Shown one piece after another: positions 50,278-58,336 of a stretch of 64,000 bases of DNA. Both the position numbers and the translations under genes were made by a program. Source of the DNA: JASHPR01 sp963808705 (GTDB taxonomy: Bacteria; Actinomycetota; Actinomycetes; Streptosporangiales; Streptosporangiaceae); contig CAWEHB010000013.1 of assembly GCA_963808705.1 (NCBI GenBank), positions 415,772 through 479,771 of the forward strand. Direction: 5' to 3'. Numbering within the stretch: the first letter of the stretch is position 1; the number at the start of each line of letters is the position of its first letter. The notes beneath the pieces are model-generated. The model ran no database searches, was not told where the DNA came from, and saw only the letters and a list, made by a program, of their open reading frames with translations.

Positions 50278-51471
50278 ATGCGAACCCAGCACAACTGGCT
50301 GGTGGCTGGCGGCCTGGTCCTGGCGCTCGCCACTATGGTGCCGGCGATGGCGACGGCACCCGCCGGAGCGGCTGCTGCCGGCGGTCACGCGGCGGCCCGG
50401 GTGGCTGCCATCGGTTCTGCCGCGCCCCGGCCGGCATCGCCAGCCGCGCTGGCGGGCCTGTCGCCGCAGCAGCTGGCCGGCCAGCGGGTGATCTACAGTT
50501 ACCCGGGCCTGACTCCGCCGGCCAGCCTTATCTCGCTGATCCAGCACGGTGAAGCCGCCGGGGTAATCTTCTTCGGGCAGAACATCTCCGGCAAGGCGCA
50601 GATCGCGGGCGTCATCAAGCGGCTTGACCAAGCTGACGCCAGCCCGCTCAACCCGGTCCAGGCGCCGCTGCTGCTGATGACCGACCAGGAGGGCGGGCAG
50701 GTCCGCCGCCTGCCGGGCCGTCCCTACCTGTCGGAGAAGCAGATCGGCGCCAATCCGCTACCGCAGGCGGAAACCCTGGCCACCGAAGCGGGCCAGGGCG
50801 CCGCGGCCAACCTGCGCGGAGTGGGCATGAACGTCAACCTGGCCCCGGTGCTGGACGTGTACCGGCAGGCCGGAGACTTCGACGACCAATACGGCCGCTC
50901 CTACAGCATGGACCCGAATGTCGTGTCGGTCCTGGGCAGCAACATGATCAAAGCGCAGCAGGGCGGCGGGGTGGCGGCCACCGCCAAGCACTTCCCCGGC
51001 CTCGGGGCCGCCGCAGCGGATCAGGACACTGACACCGGGCCGGTCACCCTCAACCTGTCGCTGGCCACCATCCGCAGCATCGACGAGATCCCGTTCCAGG
51101 CCGCGATCGCGGCCGGGGTCAAGCTGGTCATGGTGTCCTGGGCGGTCTACCCGGCGCTCGGGGCCCGGCCCGCCGGGCTGTCACCCAATGTCGTGCAAGG
51201 CGAGCTGCGGAACCGGCTCCACTTCACCGGAGTCACGATCACCGACGCCCTGGAGGCCGGAGCGCTCAACCCCTTCGGCTCAACCCAGCACCGCACGCTG
51301 CGCGCAGCGCTGGCCGGCATGGACCTGATGCTCTGCGCGGCGCAAAACGTCACCCAAGGGCAGCAGGCCAGCGGCGAGCTGGCGGCCGCCTACAGCAACG
51401 GAACTCTCAACGGCCCGGCGTTCCTGGCCAGCGTCAACCGGGTGATCGCGCTCCGCCAGTCGCTGAAGTAG
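50278..51471 (+). CDS. Secreted glycoside hydrolase family 3 (NagZ-like) enzyme
   Basis: A 397-residue exported protein. ATG 50278 follows AAAGGTG and starts a signal peptide (MRTQHNWLVAGGLVLALATM). The GH3 barrel shows AAGVIFFGQNISGKAQI, LLLMTDQEGGQVRRLPG, GVGMNVNLAPVLDV, GGVAATAKHFPGLGAAAADQD and, near the C-terminus, VTITDALEAGAL with the likely nucleophile Asp. In beta-N-acetylhexosaminidases the KHFPG-H-G-DT loop supplies an Asp-His acid/base; here it reads KHFPGLGAAAADQD, so the dyad is changed. It would act outside the membrane on cell-wall or environmental amino sugars. It is not part of an operon. Confidence 0.85.
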   Translation: MRTQHNWLVAGGLVLALATMVPAMATAPAGAAAAGGHAAARVAAIGSAAPRPASPAALAGLSPQQLAGQRVIYSYPGLTPPASLISLIQHGEAAGVIFFGQNISGKAQIAGVIKRLDQADASPLNPVQAPLLLMTDQEGGQVRRLPGRPYLSEKQIGANPLPQAETLATEAGQGAAANLRGVGMNVNLAPVLDVYRQAGDFDDQYGRSYSMDPNVVSVLGSNMIKAQQGGGVAATAKHFPGLGAAAADQDTDTGPVTLNLSLATIRSIDEIPFQAAIAAGVKLVMVSWAVYPALGARPAGLSPNVVQGELRNRLHFTGVTITDALEAGALNPFGSTQHRTLRAALAGMDLMLCAAQNVTQGQQASGELAAAYSNGTLNGPAFLASVNRVIALRQSLK

Positions 51472-51545
51472 ACGACCATCCACCACCCGGGCGTAGCAAG
51501 ACCGGCCAAGCGCAATCCGCGGGCCGGGCCGACCAGCGGAACTGT

Positions 51546-51744
51546 TGCAAGGGGCGGCAGGCTTGCCGGCACCGGCCACCCACGCCACTTATCCCAAGCC
51601 CGCCCGCAGAACCACTTGGCCCCCACTTCTGCAGCTTGGACATCGCAAAACGACATATCTAAGTAGAGTATAATTTCGAAAAAAAGCTCTTGAACTGTGG
51701 AACCCCCTTACGGAATCATAATCGTAGACCTTCTCCTTACCATG
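51546..51744. repeat. Copy B of the tRNA-Thr attachment flank
   Basis: This stretch shares long blocks with 58003-58191: CAAGGGGCGGCAGGCTTG, CACTTGGCCCCC, AAGTAGAGTATA, TTTCGAAAAAA, CCCCCTTACGGAATC and GTAGACCTTCTCCTTACCAT. The last part, read on the minus strand, is the 3' part of a tRNA-Thr(GGT) with mutations in the T-loop (GATTATGATT) and in the acceptor. Confidence 0.7.
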
Positions 51745-51890
51745 GGCATCAGAGGACGCTCTGACCAGGACGCGAAAGCGCACTATTAGGCTTCTACCTG
51801 CAGATTCATGGCTGGGGATGGCTGGCTGTCGCTGCACATGGCTGGCCGATGGCCCCCAAGAATGGCCCCCATTTTTACTGCCCCTGAACC

Positions 51891-52080
51891 ATGAGCGCGA
51901 TGCGCGGCTGGGGCGAGGACGGGAGCCTACACGAGCACACCGCCCCGGCCGCGACGGCGAACGCCACCGGCACTGCCAAGGCCGGTGGCGGGGCGTGGTA
52001 AGCCTCCGATTCGCTACCGGACGGGAAAGGTGCGGCGCAAGGCCTCCGGAAAATCCAGGGCCGTAGACCAGGACTCTTGC
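51891..52080 (+). pseudogene. Tyrosine integrase, N-terminal remnant
   Basis: MRGWGEDGSLHEHTAPAATA near 51900 and, after a frame change, WRGVVSL and YRTGKVRRKASGKSRAV match the N-terminus of the intact integrase at 58337 (GRGEDSISFEH, WRGVISLGYSPDG, RRKVAGKTK). It contains stops and frame changes. It stands to flank copy B exactly as the intact integrase stands to copy C. Confidence 0.6.
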
Positions 52081-52119
52081 GCGCGACGCATTATCGACGA
52101 AAGCCTCTTCGCTGGTCTC

Positions 52120-52225
52120 GTCGCTGCGTATCCAGGGCGAGCTCATGGCCTCGGCCTGCGGATCGGCGCGGGAACCATCCGCCGGATCCTGGCCGCGGCC
52201 GGGCTCAAGATCGCCAATTCAGCAA
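52120..52225 (+). pseudogene. Transposase (IS481/IS3-like) fragment
   Basis: LRIQGEL in one frame and GLRIGAGTIRRILAAAGLKI in another match the segment before the catalytic core of IS481/IS3-type transposases (RIxGELxxLGxxVxxxTVRRIL). Both sides are lost. Confidence 0.45.
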
Positions 52226-52637
52226 CGCTGAGAGCCGGGGTTATGCGGCAAGCTAGGCTCGCGGGTCCTTCGGGCCGTCGGGCCATGTCGTCGACCCAGC
52301 TGCTCCACCGTGGCTAGCGCGGACTTGTCGCCTGCCACGCTGGCAAGCGACAGGACTGCTGCGCATCCGCCACCCGTGACCAGCGTCCAGCGTGCCTCCC
52401 CCAGCGTCTCCGCCGAACCCGGGGTTCATAGCGCCCAGACGCAGACCCACTCAATTTAAATCTTGGAAACGACCTCTTCCAGGCACAGGCGCAACACGAC
52501 TGGTCCGATCGAACGCCCTCACGCCTCCGTCGCCCTCGTATGCGAGTCCGGTCACCCGGGCGTCGCGGTCCTGGGTGAGGGCAGATCGGCGCCGTATGCT
52601 CGTGCGCAGCACTGACCTACAACGGTGGGGACTTATA
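52226..52637. other. Gap with no recognised gene
   Basis: No coding frame with a recognisable product. It must include the promoter of the nucleotidyltransferase operon, but no motif is convincing. Confidence 0.35.
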
Positions 52638-53021
52638 GTGACGGGCTATCACCCCATGAGCCTGGCCGAGCTGGCTGACCGGCTAGCGCGGACGGCTGAC
52701 GGCAAGGTGCGATGGAAACTCGTGTGGGAGTTCCTCGAAGAGTACCGGTGGGAGCCAGCCGACATTCAGCCTTCTCTGCTGCAGGACGAGCCGACGTCCG
52801 TCGGTGACGAGCGGTGGGATGCACTGCTGGCCGCGTTGGCAGAGCATCTTGCCGCACAGCACGACCTCGCCCCCCCGCCGTGGTCCGAGTCCCGGATCTT
52901 GCGGCGACCGTGGTTTCCCGCGGAACTGCAGATCCAGCGGGCCGAGGCGCTGGTTTGGGCCCCGGCAGCCTTCCGCAAGCACGGCGTCTACCTTTCGGCC
53001 AGAGACCTGGACGCGGCGTGA
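52638..53021 (+). CDS. Partner protein of a DUF6036-like nucleotidyltransferase
   Basis: About 127 residues from GTG 52638 (ATG 52656 is possible), after GGTGGGG. MSLAELADRLARTADGKVRW and KLVWEFLEEYRWEPADIQPS form an N-terminal helical region; the C-terminal PPPWSESRILRRPWFPAELQ with FRKHGVYLSARDLDAA is typical of the small protein encoded just before such nucleotidyltransferases. Its stop overlaps the next GTG (GTGA). By analogy with two-gene MNT-like toxin-antitoxin systems it is a candidate antitoxin or adaptor. Confidence 0.65.
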   Translation: MTGYHPMSLAELADRLARTADGKVRWKLVWEFLEEYRWEPADIQPSLLQDEPTSVGDERWDALLAALAEHLAAQHDLAPPPWSESRILRRPWFPAELQIQRAEALVWAPAAFRKHGVYLSARDLDAA

Positions 53022-53545
53022 CCGAAGCCGACGATGTCCTCTTCGGCCGGGCCGAACTAGAACGGGCTTTCACTGCCCTGGGCGAGCGCCTGGCCCGCAG
53101 GGGTATCGTCGCGGACGTGTTCGTGGTCGGCGGTGCCGCCATGGCCCTGGCCTACGACGCCACGCGCGTCACCCGCGACGTTGATGCGACGTTCCTGCCG
53201 CACGGGATCGTGATCGAGGAGGCCAGGCACGTCGCGGACGCCCTCGGACTGCCCTACTGGTGGCTGAACGAGCAGGCAAGCATCTACATCTCCGGGAAGG
53301 ACGACCCAGGCAAGCGCCGCGTGTTCGACCATCCCGGATTGCGTGTTATGGCGGCGTCACCGGGCCATATCTTCGCAATGAAGGCGCTCGCCGCCAGGAC
53401 GCGCGACGTCGACGATCTACGCCTGCTGGCGGACATCATCGGCGTGGAATCAGCCGACGAAGCTCTGCAGATCTGCGCAGATTTCTATCCGGGCGAACCT
53501 GTGCCTCAACGGTCCGTTGCAGTCCTGCGAGAACTCTTCGGGTGA
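53018..53545 (+). CDS. DUF6036-like nucleotidyltransferase
   Basis: A 175-residue protein of the minimal nucleotidyltransferase superfamily, start GTG 53018. The catalytic pattern GG (38-39) in VFVVGGAAMALAYDATR and DxD (D54, D56) in TRDVDATF is complete; a distal helical part with FAMKALAARTRDVDDLRLLA follows. Such enzymes transfer AMP or NMP to proteins or tRNA and many act as toxins of type IV or VII toxin-antitoxin pairs (AbiEii/MenT-like). The C-terminal half is duplicated at 30133-30378 with 69 of 81 identical residues. Confidence 0.8.
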   Translation: MTEADDVLFGRAELERAFTALGERLARRGIVADVFVVGGAAMALAYDATRVTRDVDATFLPHGIVIEEARHVADALGLPYWWLNEQASIYISGKDDPGKRRVFDHPGLRVMAASPGHIFAMKALAARTRDVDDLRLLADIIGVESADEALQICADFYPGEPVPQRSVAVLRELFG

Positions 53546-53587
53546 ACACCCGAGCTAGCCTGGCCCATACCAGACCACCACGGCGCA

Positions 53588-54034
53588 CTATTTCTGGCCA
53601 TAGGTACCAGGCATTACCGTCGTCCGCCCGGCAACCGCCTTCTCGATGGCGGAGAAGCTGATCCGGTCCTGTTCCAGGCGGACCGACGGGGCGTGGGCGT
53701 TCAAGATGAGGTCGGCGTAGAGGGCTGACTCGGCCCGATCGAGGCGATCAAGGGCCGCGGCGGCCGGGGATGGCTTCGTGGCCCAGTGTTCCCCGCGGCC
53801 CAGCAGACTGGCCCGGTCCATGAGCATGGAGCGAGCGTGCGGCAGGTGGTGGCGAAGCCGGTTAAGGATCACGAAGCCGTGCATGTCGACGTCAACCCAG
53901 TACACGAAGTCCAGACCGGCCAGCCAGCCGAGTGGCTCGAGCACCGGGACTGCGTACGCGAGGTTGTCCCGGCCTTCGTCGTGAACTTGATAGTGGCGGT
54001 CCTCGCCGGCGAGTTCGGCCATGCGCATGGCCAT
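53588..54034 (-). pseudogene. JetD (DUF3322/DUF2220-type) C-terminal remnant
   Basis: A 148-codon frame reads LDFVYWVDVDMHGFVILNRL, LPHARSMLMDRASLL and SVRLEQDRISFSAIEKAV. It matches the Toprim-like C-terminal domain of JetD from type I/II Wadjet systems (YWGDIDTHGFAILxxLR, HxRSxLMDxxTLL, RLEQExIxF). The first residue of the metal motif is V instead of G, but DxDxHGF is kept. The N-terminal 250 residues are missing. It is not a copy of the intact jetD at 37995, which belongs to another family. Confidence 0.65.
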
Positions 54035-54323
54035 CTGCTTGCGCTCGGGGCAGGTGGCCCGGAGTAGCCGTGGAAATCGCTACCCTGCACAGGTTCAGAA
54101 CTACCGCTTCTGCCCGTTGGGTCATGTGCTGGGGGCTCGCTTGCGGGTCGCAGTCAGGTGGCCGCAGGCATGGCTTGGCACCCCCGGGTCGCGCTGCCGT
54201 GGCCCGGCGGCTGCCGGGTGAGGGCGCCTCGGGTTCGCTGGAGGATCACCGGGCGGTCCGCATCTCCCGGGGTCTGCGATAGCCGGGCAGCGCGCCGGTT
54301 GCCGCGACCCTGTCGCGCGCATA
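54035..54323. other. Gap with no recognised gene
   Basis: No coding frame is convincing on either strand between the JetD remnant and the next toxin-antitoxin locus. Confidence 0.35.
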
Positions 54324-54350
54324 GAGTTAAGTCATCCCTTGAGTTAAGTC
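54324..54350. promoter_or_regulatory. Direct repeat before the third TA locus
   Basis: GAGTTAAGTC at 54324-54333 is repeated exactly at 54341-54350, 25 bases before the toxin start. The 17-base spacing suits a helix-turn-helix antitoxin that controls its own operon. Confidence 0.45.
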
Positions 54351-54374
54351 CAGCCTTAAACAGGAAGGGGCCGT

Positions 54375-54731
54375 GTGGCGTGGAGCGTCAAGGTCACCGA
54401 GGAGTACGCCGCCTGGTTCACTGCCCTGATCAAAGACGACCTGAACTCCGCGACCCAGGTCGCCTAGGCGGTCGCGGCACTGCGGGAGGAAGGACCGATG
54501 CTCGGCCGGCCGCTGGTGGACCGGATCGCGGGCAGCAGGATTCACCACCTCAAGGAACTGCGGCCCGGCCCGGCGGGCCGGTCGGAGATCAGGGTGCTGT
54601 TCGCGTTCGACCCCGCCCGGTCGGCGCTGCTGCTCGGCGGCGACAAGGCCGGGAACTGGCAGCGGTGGTACCGGGAGAACATCCCGATCGCCGAGCAGTT
54701 GTACCTGGAGTACACGGAGAAAGAGGAGTAG
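54375..54731 (+). pseudogene. RelE/Gp49-like toxin with in-frame amber codon
   Basis: From GTG 54375, after AGGAAGGGG, the frame reads VAWSVKVTEEYAAWFTALIK DDLNSATQVA and meets TAG at 54465. It then continues unbroken as AVAALREEGPMLGRPLVDRI, IHHLKELRPGPAGRSEIRVL FAFDP and GDKAGNWQRWYRENIPIAEQ to a normal end. The product would be a 118-residue Gp49-like ParE/RelE toxin. A CAG to TAG change is the simplest cause. An internal ATG at 54498 with GGAGGAAGG could make a 77-residue C-terminal piece. Confidence 0.8.
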
Positions 54732-54737
54732 GCCGCC

Positions 54738-55082
54738 ATGGCTAAGCGCACCCCCCTGGACTGGGCAGACCTGGAGCGGGAGTTGCACGCTGCCGGGGTC
54801 TCTCCTGAGGAGATCGAGGCGGGCGCGCGCCGGCTGCTCGCCCGGGCGCGCGGGCACCAGCTCGCCGAGACCCGCAAGCAGCTGGGCCTGGGCCAAAAGC
54901 AGATCGCCGCCGCCATGGGCGTCAGCGTCGCCCGCGTGTCCCAGATCGAGCACGGCGAGGTCACTTCGTTCGAGGTCATCGCCCGCTACGTCGAGGCCCT
55001 CGGCGGCCGCCTGGACCTCGTCGCCGACTTCGGCGACCGGACCGTCCGCCTGCCCGTCAGCGACACCGAGTCCGCCGCATAA
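54738..55082 (+). CDS. XRE-family antitoxin
   Basis: A 114-residue protein, ATG 54738, six bases after the toxin stop. Helical N-terminus (LDWADLERELHAAGVSPEEI), then HTH: AETRKQLGLGQKQIAAAMGV SVARVSQIEHGEVTSFEVIA. The C-terminus GGRLDLVADFGDRTVRLPV matches the tail of HigA2-type antitoxins. It is intact while its toxin has an amber codon. Confidence 0.87.
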   Translation: MAKRTPLDWADLERELHAAGVSPEEIEAGARRLLARARGHQLAETRKQLGLGQKQIAAAMGVSVARVSQIEHGEVTSFEVIARYVEALGGRLDLVADFGDRTVRLPVSDTESAA

Positions 55083-55419
55083 CAGCAACCTCACGTTGAC
55101 CAGCACCCTCTCCGCGGGCAGCTGACCTGGCACTGATTACGGCTGCGCATTGCCACCCGGAACTGCATACAGGACAAGCCGGTCACTGTCCGTGAGTTCA
55201 TCCCAACGTCACAAACGCGTACGTAGCCGTCTCGCGCGTTCCGCCGCAGGTTCAAAGCGGGCTGAGCTCGCGTGCCTGTCAGATGGCGGGTTCCTTGGCG
55301 AGTGCCGGGGGCTGTGGGGAAGGGAGGCTGGCACGATCAGATCGCACGTGCTGGCCACCTTGGCGGGCGATCGTCGGAGCGCGCAAGCTGGGGATTACCG
55401 TCTTGGGCTGGGGGGTGTC
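55083..55419. other. Upstream region of the FtsX-like permease
   Basis: The permease frame stays open through this stretch, but the encoded residues lack family character, so it is taken as leader. No other gene is seen. Confidence 0.35.
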
Positions 55420-57837
55420 TTGGGAGCGGTCAGGCTGACGTTTCGTGCCGGATTGCGCGGCCGGTGGCGATCTTGGCTGGCCGTCGCGGTCCTGATAAGC
55501 GTCGTTGGCGGTGTGGTGCTGGCTGCCGCGGCGGCAGGTCGTCGCGCGGAGTCGGCATTTGCGCAGTTTGTTGCCGCGCGGGGCTTCGACGCCGTCGTGT
55601 ACGCTAATCAGCCCGTGCCGAAGCTCGCCAGGCTTCCCGGAGTCGCCTCGGCCACCGAACTCGTCACCCCGTACAACGGCCAGCCGGCGTGCGCCTGCAC
55701 GCATCCGATCAACCCGTCGGACCTGTTCGTCGTATCGTCCGCCGGCAGGTCGCCCTTTAACCTCGTCTCGGGCCACTTGCCTGATCCGTCGGCCGCCGGC
55801 CAGGTGCTGGCATCGTTCACGATGCGACAGGATTACGGTGTCCGGATTGGGACGGTGATTCATGTCCCCCTCTACGCATCGTCGCAGCTCTCGGCGATTA
55901 ACGCCGCCACTGGCGCGCTGCCGAAGCCGGCGGGCCCGTCAGTCGCCCTGCGGGTGGTGGGGTTCGAAGCCACCGAGTACGAGTTCCCCTCCGGCTCAGC
56001 TCCCGCCTACCTGCTGTATGCGACCCCGGCATTCGCCCGCACCGTGCTGCCGCAGGCAGCGGTCAGCTACCTGTACTTCGCCCGGCTGCGTGACGGCGCG
56101 GCTGGCCTGCCCCGGTTCGACCACCAGCTCCAGGCTCTGGGTCTGGGTACCGGCTCAAACACCGGTGTCTCGAGTGAAGACGCGCAAGCTGCCGCTATCG
56201 AGGCTTCGATCCATCCCCAGGCCGTCGGGTGGTGGATCCTGGCCGTGCTCGCCGCGCTGGCCGGACTGGCGGTGGTAGCACAAGCCCTTGCCCGCCAGAG
56301 TCTCGTCGAGAGCAGCGACTTTCCGACGATGGCTGCCCTCGGCGCGGATCGCCGGCAGCTCGTCGCGCTCGGCATGGCGCGGAACCTTGTCGTGGCGCTC
56401 GCCGGCGCCGCCGGCGCCGTGGTGATCGCCGTCGCTCTTTCCCCGCTCGCTCCGCTCGGCGAGGCGCGCAGCGCTGAGAGCTCAAAAGGCGTCGCCTTCG
56501 ACATGCTCGTCCTGCCCCTCGGGGCACTCACCGTCGTGATGGCAGTCCTGGCTCTTGGCGTGTGGCCAGCGGTGCGGGCGGCGCGCACGTTGCGGCCCGG
56601 CGACCCAGCAGTTTACTCGCGCCCCTCCGCAGTGGTGGCTCATCTTGCGGGAATCGGCGCGCCGCCCAGCCTGGTGCTCGGTGTTCGCAACGCCCTGGAG
56701 CGAAGAAGCGGCGGGATGCCCGTCCCGGTGCTCAGCGCCCTTGCCGCAACGGTACTGGCGGTGATCACGCTGTGCGGGACAGCGGTCTTCGGAGCCAGCC
56801 TTTCGCACCTCACGGCCACCCCGGAGCTGTATGGCGACCCGTTCCAGATCGATTTCGGCCCGGGGCCGCCGCAGCCTGCGCTCCTCAGCAGCCTTATCCG
56901 CAACCCGGCCATCGCGCGGATCAGCCTCTACGCCGGCGGTGGGGAGATTTCGGTCAACAAGGTGCTGGTCGGCTCGGTACCTGCGACGCCCGTCCGCGGC
57001 CAGCTTCTCTTCTCGGCGGTCGCCGGGCATCTGCCGAGCGGCGACAGCCAGATCGGCCTCGGCGCCGCGACAATGCGCCAAGTGGGCGCCCATGTGGGCT
57101 CTGTCGTCACCGTGTCACTGCCGACAGCCGGTAAGCAGCGAGCTGTCCCATTCCGGGTGACCGCCCAGGTTTCCTTCCCGGTGATCGCCGGCGGAATCGT
57201 CAGCCTGGGCACCGGCGCGCTGATAACGATCGCTGGCCTTGAACACGCCAGATGCCCTCGCGGCCCCGGGCAGGCGGCATGCCTGCAGAAGCTCGCGCGA
57301 AAAAGCAACAGCGGGATCCTCGCCAGCGCCGTGCCCGGTCCACGCGGGCAGGCGGCCATCAGCCGGTATCTCGACACATATTCGTCGATCGCCGCCCTCC
57401 CGGCCACCCCGACATCGCTGATCAACTTCGGCGAGGCAGTCGACTTCCCCCTCATCTTCGGCGCGGTGCTCGCCGTATTCGGCGCGGCGACCCTCGCCCA
57501 TCTCCTGCTGGTAAGCGTGTCGCGCCGCCGGCGAGAAACCGGGCTGCTCAAGGCGCTCGGCTTCGTGAACGGTCAGATTGCCTCCACCGTGGCCTGGCAG
57601 GCCACAACGGTGGCTCTCGTCGGAATCGTCGCTGGCATCCCGGCCGGAGTAGCGATCGGCCGGGCGATATGGCAGGCATTCGCCAGCAATCTGGGCGCTA
57701 TCCCGGTACCTGTAGTACCAATCCTGTTCCTGGGCGGACTGGCAGGCGGAATCCTGGTCGTCGCGAACATCATCGCCGTGGCGCCCGCGCTGGCAGCGAT
57801 CAGGTCCAAACCAGGAGAACTGCTCAGGACGTCCTAA
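55420..57837 (+). CDS. FtsX/MacB-like ABC transporter permease
   Basis: About 805 residues if TTG 55420 is the start (LGAVRLTFRAGLRGRWRSW); the frame is open 90 codons further upstream and a GTG at 55347 is another candidate. The arrangement is TM1 (about 22-40), an extracytoplasmic region (45-275), three helices, a second long extracytoplasmic region and three C-terminal helices, i.e. two FtsX repeats. The second repeat starts PPSLVLGVRNALERRSGGMP, and ETGLLKALGFVNGQIASTVA is the coupling segment. Such permeases work with a LolD/MacB-type ATPase, yet no ATPase gene is next to it. It may move lipids, peptides or signals. Confidence 0.8.
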   Translation: MGAVRLTFRAGLRGRWRSWLAVAVLISVVGGVVLAAAAAGRRAESAFAQFVAARGFDAVVYANQPVPKLARLPGVASATELVTPYNGQPACACTHPINPSDLFVVSSAGRSPFNLVSGHLPDPSAAGQVLASFTMRQDYGVRIGTVIHVPLYASSQLSAINAATGALPKPAGPSVALRVVGFEATEYEFPSGSAPAYLLYATPAFARTVLPQAAVSYLYFARLRDGAAGLPRFDHQLQALGLGTGSNTGVSSEDAQAAAIEASIHPQAVGWWILAVLAALAGLAVVAQALARQSLVESSDFPTMAALGADRRQLVALGMARNLVVALAGAAGAVVIAVALSPLAPLGEARSAESSKGVAFDMLVLPLGALTVVMAVLALGVWPAVRAARTLRPGDPAVYSRPSAVVAHLAGIGAPPSLVLGVRNALERRSGGMPVPVLSALAATVLAVITLCGTAVFGASLSHLTATPELYGDPFQIDFGPGPPQPALLSSLIRNPAIARISLYAGGGEISVNKVLVGSVPATPVRGQLLFSAVAGHLPSGDSQIGLGAATMRQVGAHVGSVVTVSLPTAGKQRAVPFRVTAQVSFPVIAGGIVSLGTGALITIAGLEHARCPRGPGQAACLQKLARKSNSGILASAVPGPRGQAAISRYLDTYSSIAALPATPTSLINFGEAVDFPLIFGAVLAVFGAATLAHLLLVSVSRRRRETGLLKALGFVNGQIASTVAWQATTVALVGIVAGIPAGVAIGRAIWQAFASNLGAIPVPVVPILFLGGLAGGILVVANIIAVAPALAAIRSKPGELLRTS

Positions 57838-58002
57838 CGGGGCACAACCCCAGGCAGGCTGCCAGCCCCCACCCTCGCAGGCTCAGAACCGGGGCCAACG
57901 CGCCACTTCGGCCGACGATCCAACCACCGGATGCGTGCCCACCCGGCCCCCGCCACCGGGCGCCATGATCTTCAATGGCGCGCAACTGAGCCGGGCCAAG
58001 GG
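57838..58002. other. Spacer before the attachment flank
   Basis: No coding frame and no terminator-like hairpin are seen before the repeat. Confidence 0.3.
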
Positions 58003-58191
58003 GCGGCAGGCTTGTCGGCACCGGCCATCCACGCTACGTACCCCAGGTCGCCCGCAGAAGCACTTGGCCCCCGCCTCGGCGGCGGGGATGCCGCGAAAGC
58101 GGCATACCGAAGTAGAGTATAGTTTCGAAAAAAGTTTTTGACCTGCAGAGCCCCCTTACGGAATCGAACCGTAGACCTTCTCCTTACCATG
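58003..58191. repeat. Copy C of the attachment flank with tRNA-Thr(GGT) 3' fragment
   Basis: The flank copy ends with a minus-strand tRNA 3' part at 58149-58191: anticodon loop ATGGTAA, 3' anticodon stem GGAGA, variable loop AGGTC, T-arm TACGG-TTCGATT-CCGTA and acceptor AGGGGGC. The 5' half of the tRNA is absent. The sequence diverges from copy B just beyond the anticodon, so the crossover lies there. The intact integrase starts 146 bases further on. This is the usual attachment site left by an integrated element. Confidence 0.75.
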
Positions 58192-58336
58192 AACTTCGGG
58201 CAGGATTCTGGCCAGGCCAGACCGAGGCCCGGGAGGCTATCTACCTGGGAATTTATGCCCGGATGAGCCTGGAAGGGTCCGGGTGCCTGCTGAGAATGGT
58301 CCCACTGTTCGGCCCCACCTGGCGTAAGCTTGGCTC

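Noticed and set aside
49813..50631. 272-residue minus-strand frame over the attachment flank
   Set aside because: No domain, no ribosome binding site, and it covers the start of the secreted GH3 gene in antisense.
54465..54467. TAG decoded as an amino acid (pyrrolysine or programmed readthrough)
   Set aside because: There is no sign of a pyrrolysine system, and the other toxins are also broken, so a nonsense mutation is simpler.
58149..58191. A complete tRNA-Thr gene
   Set aside because: Only the part from the anticodon loop to the acceptor 3' strand is present; the 5' acceptor strand and D-arm are not found upstream.
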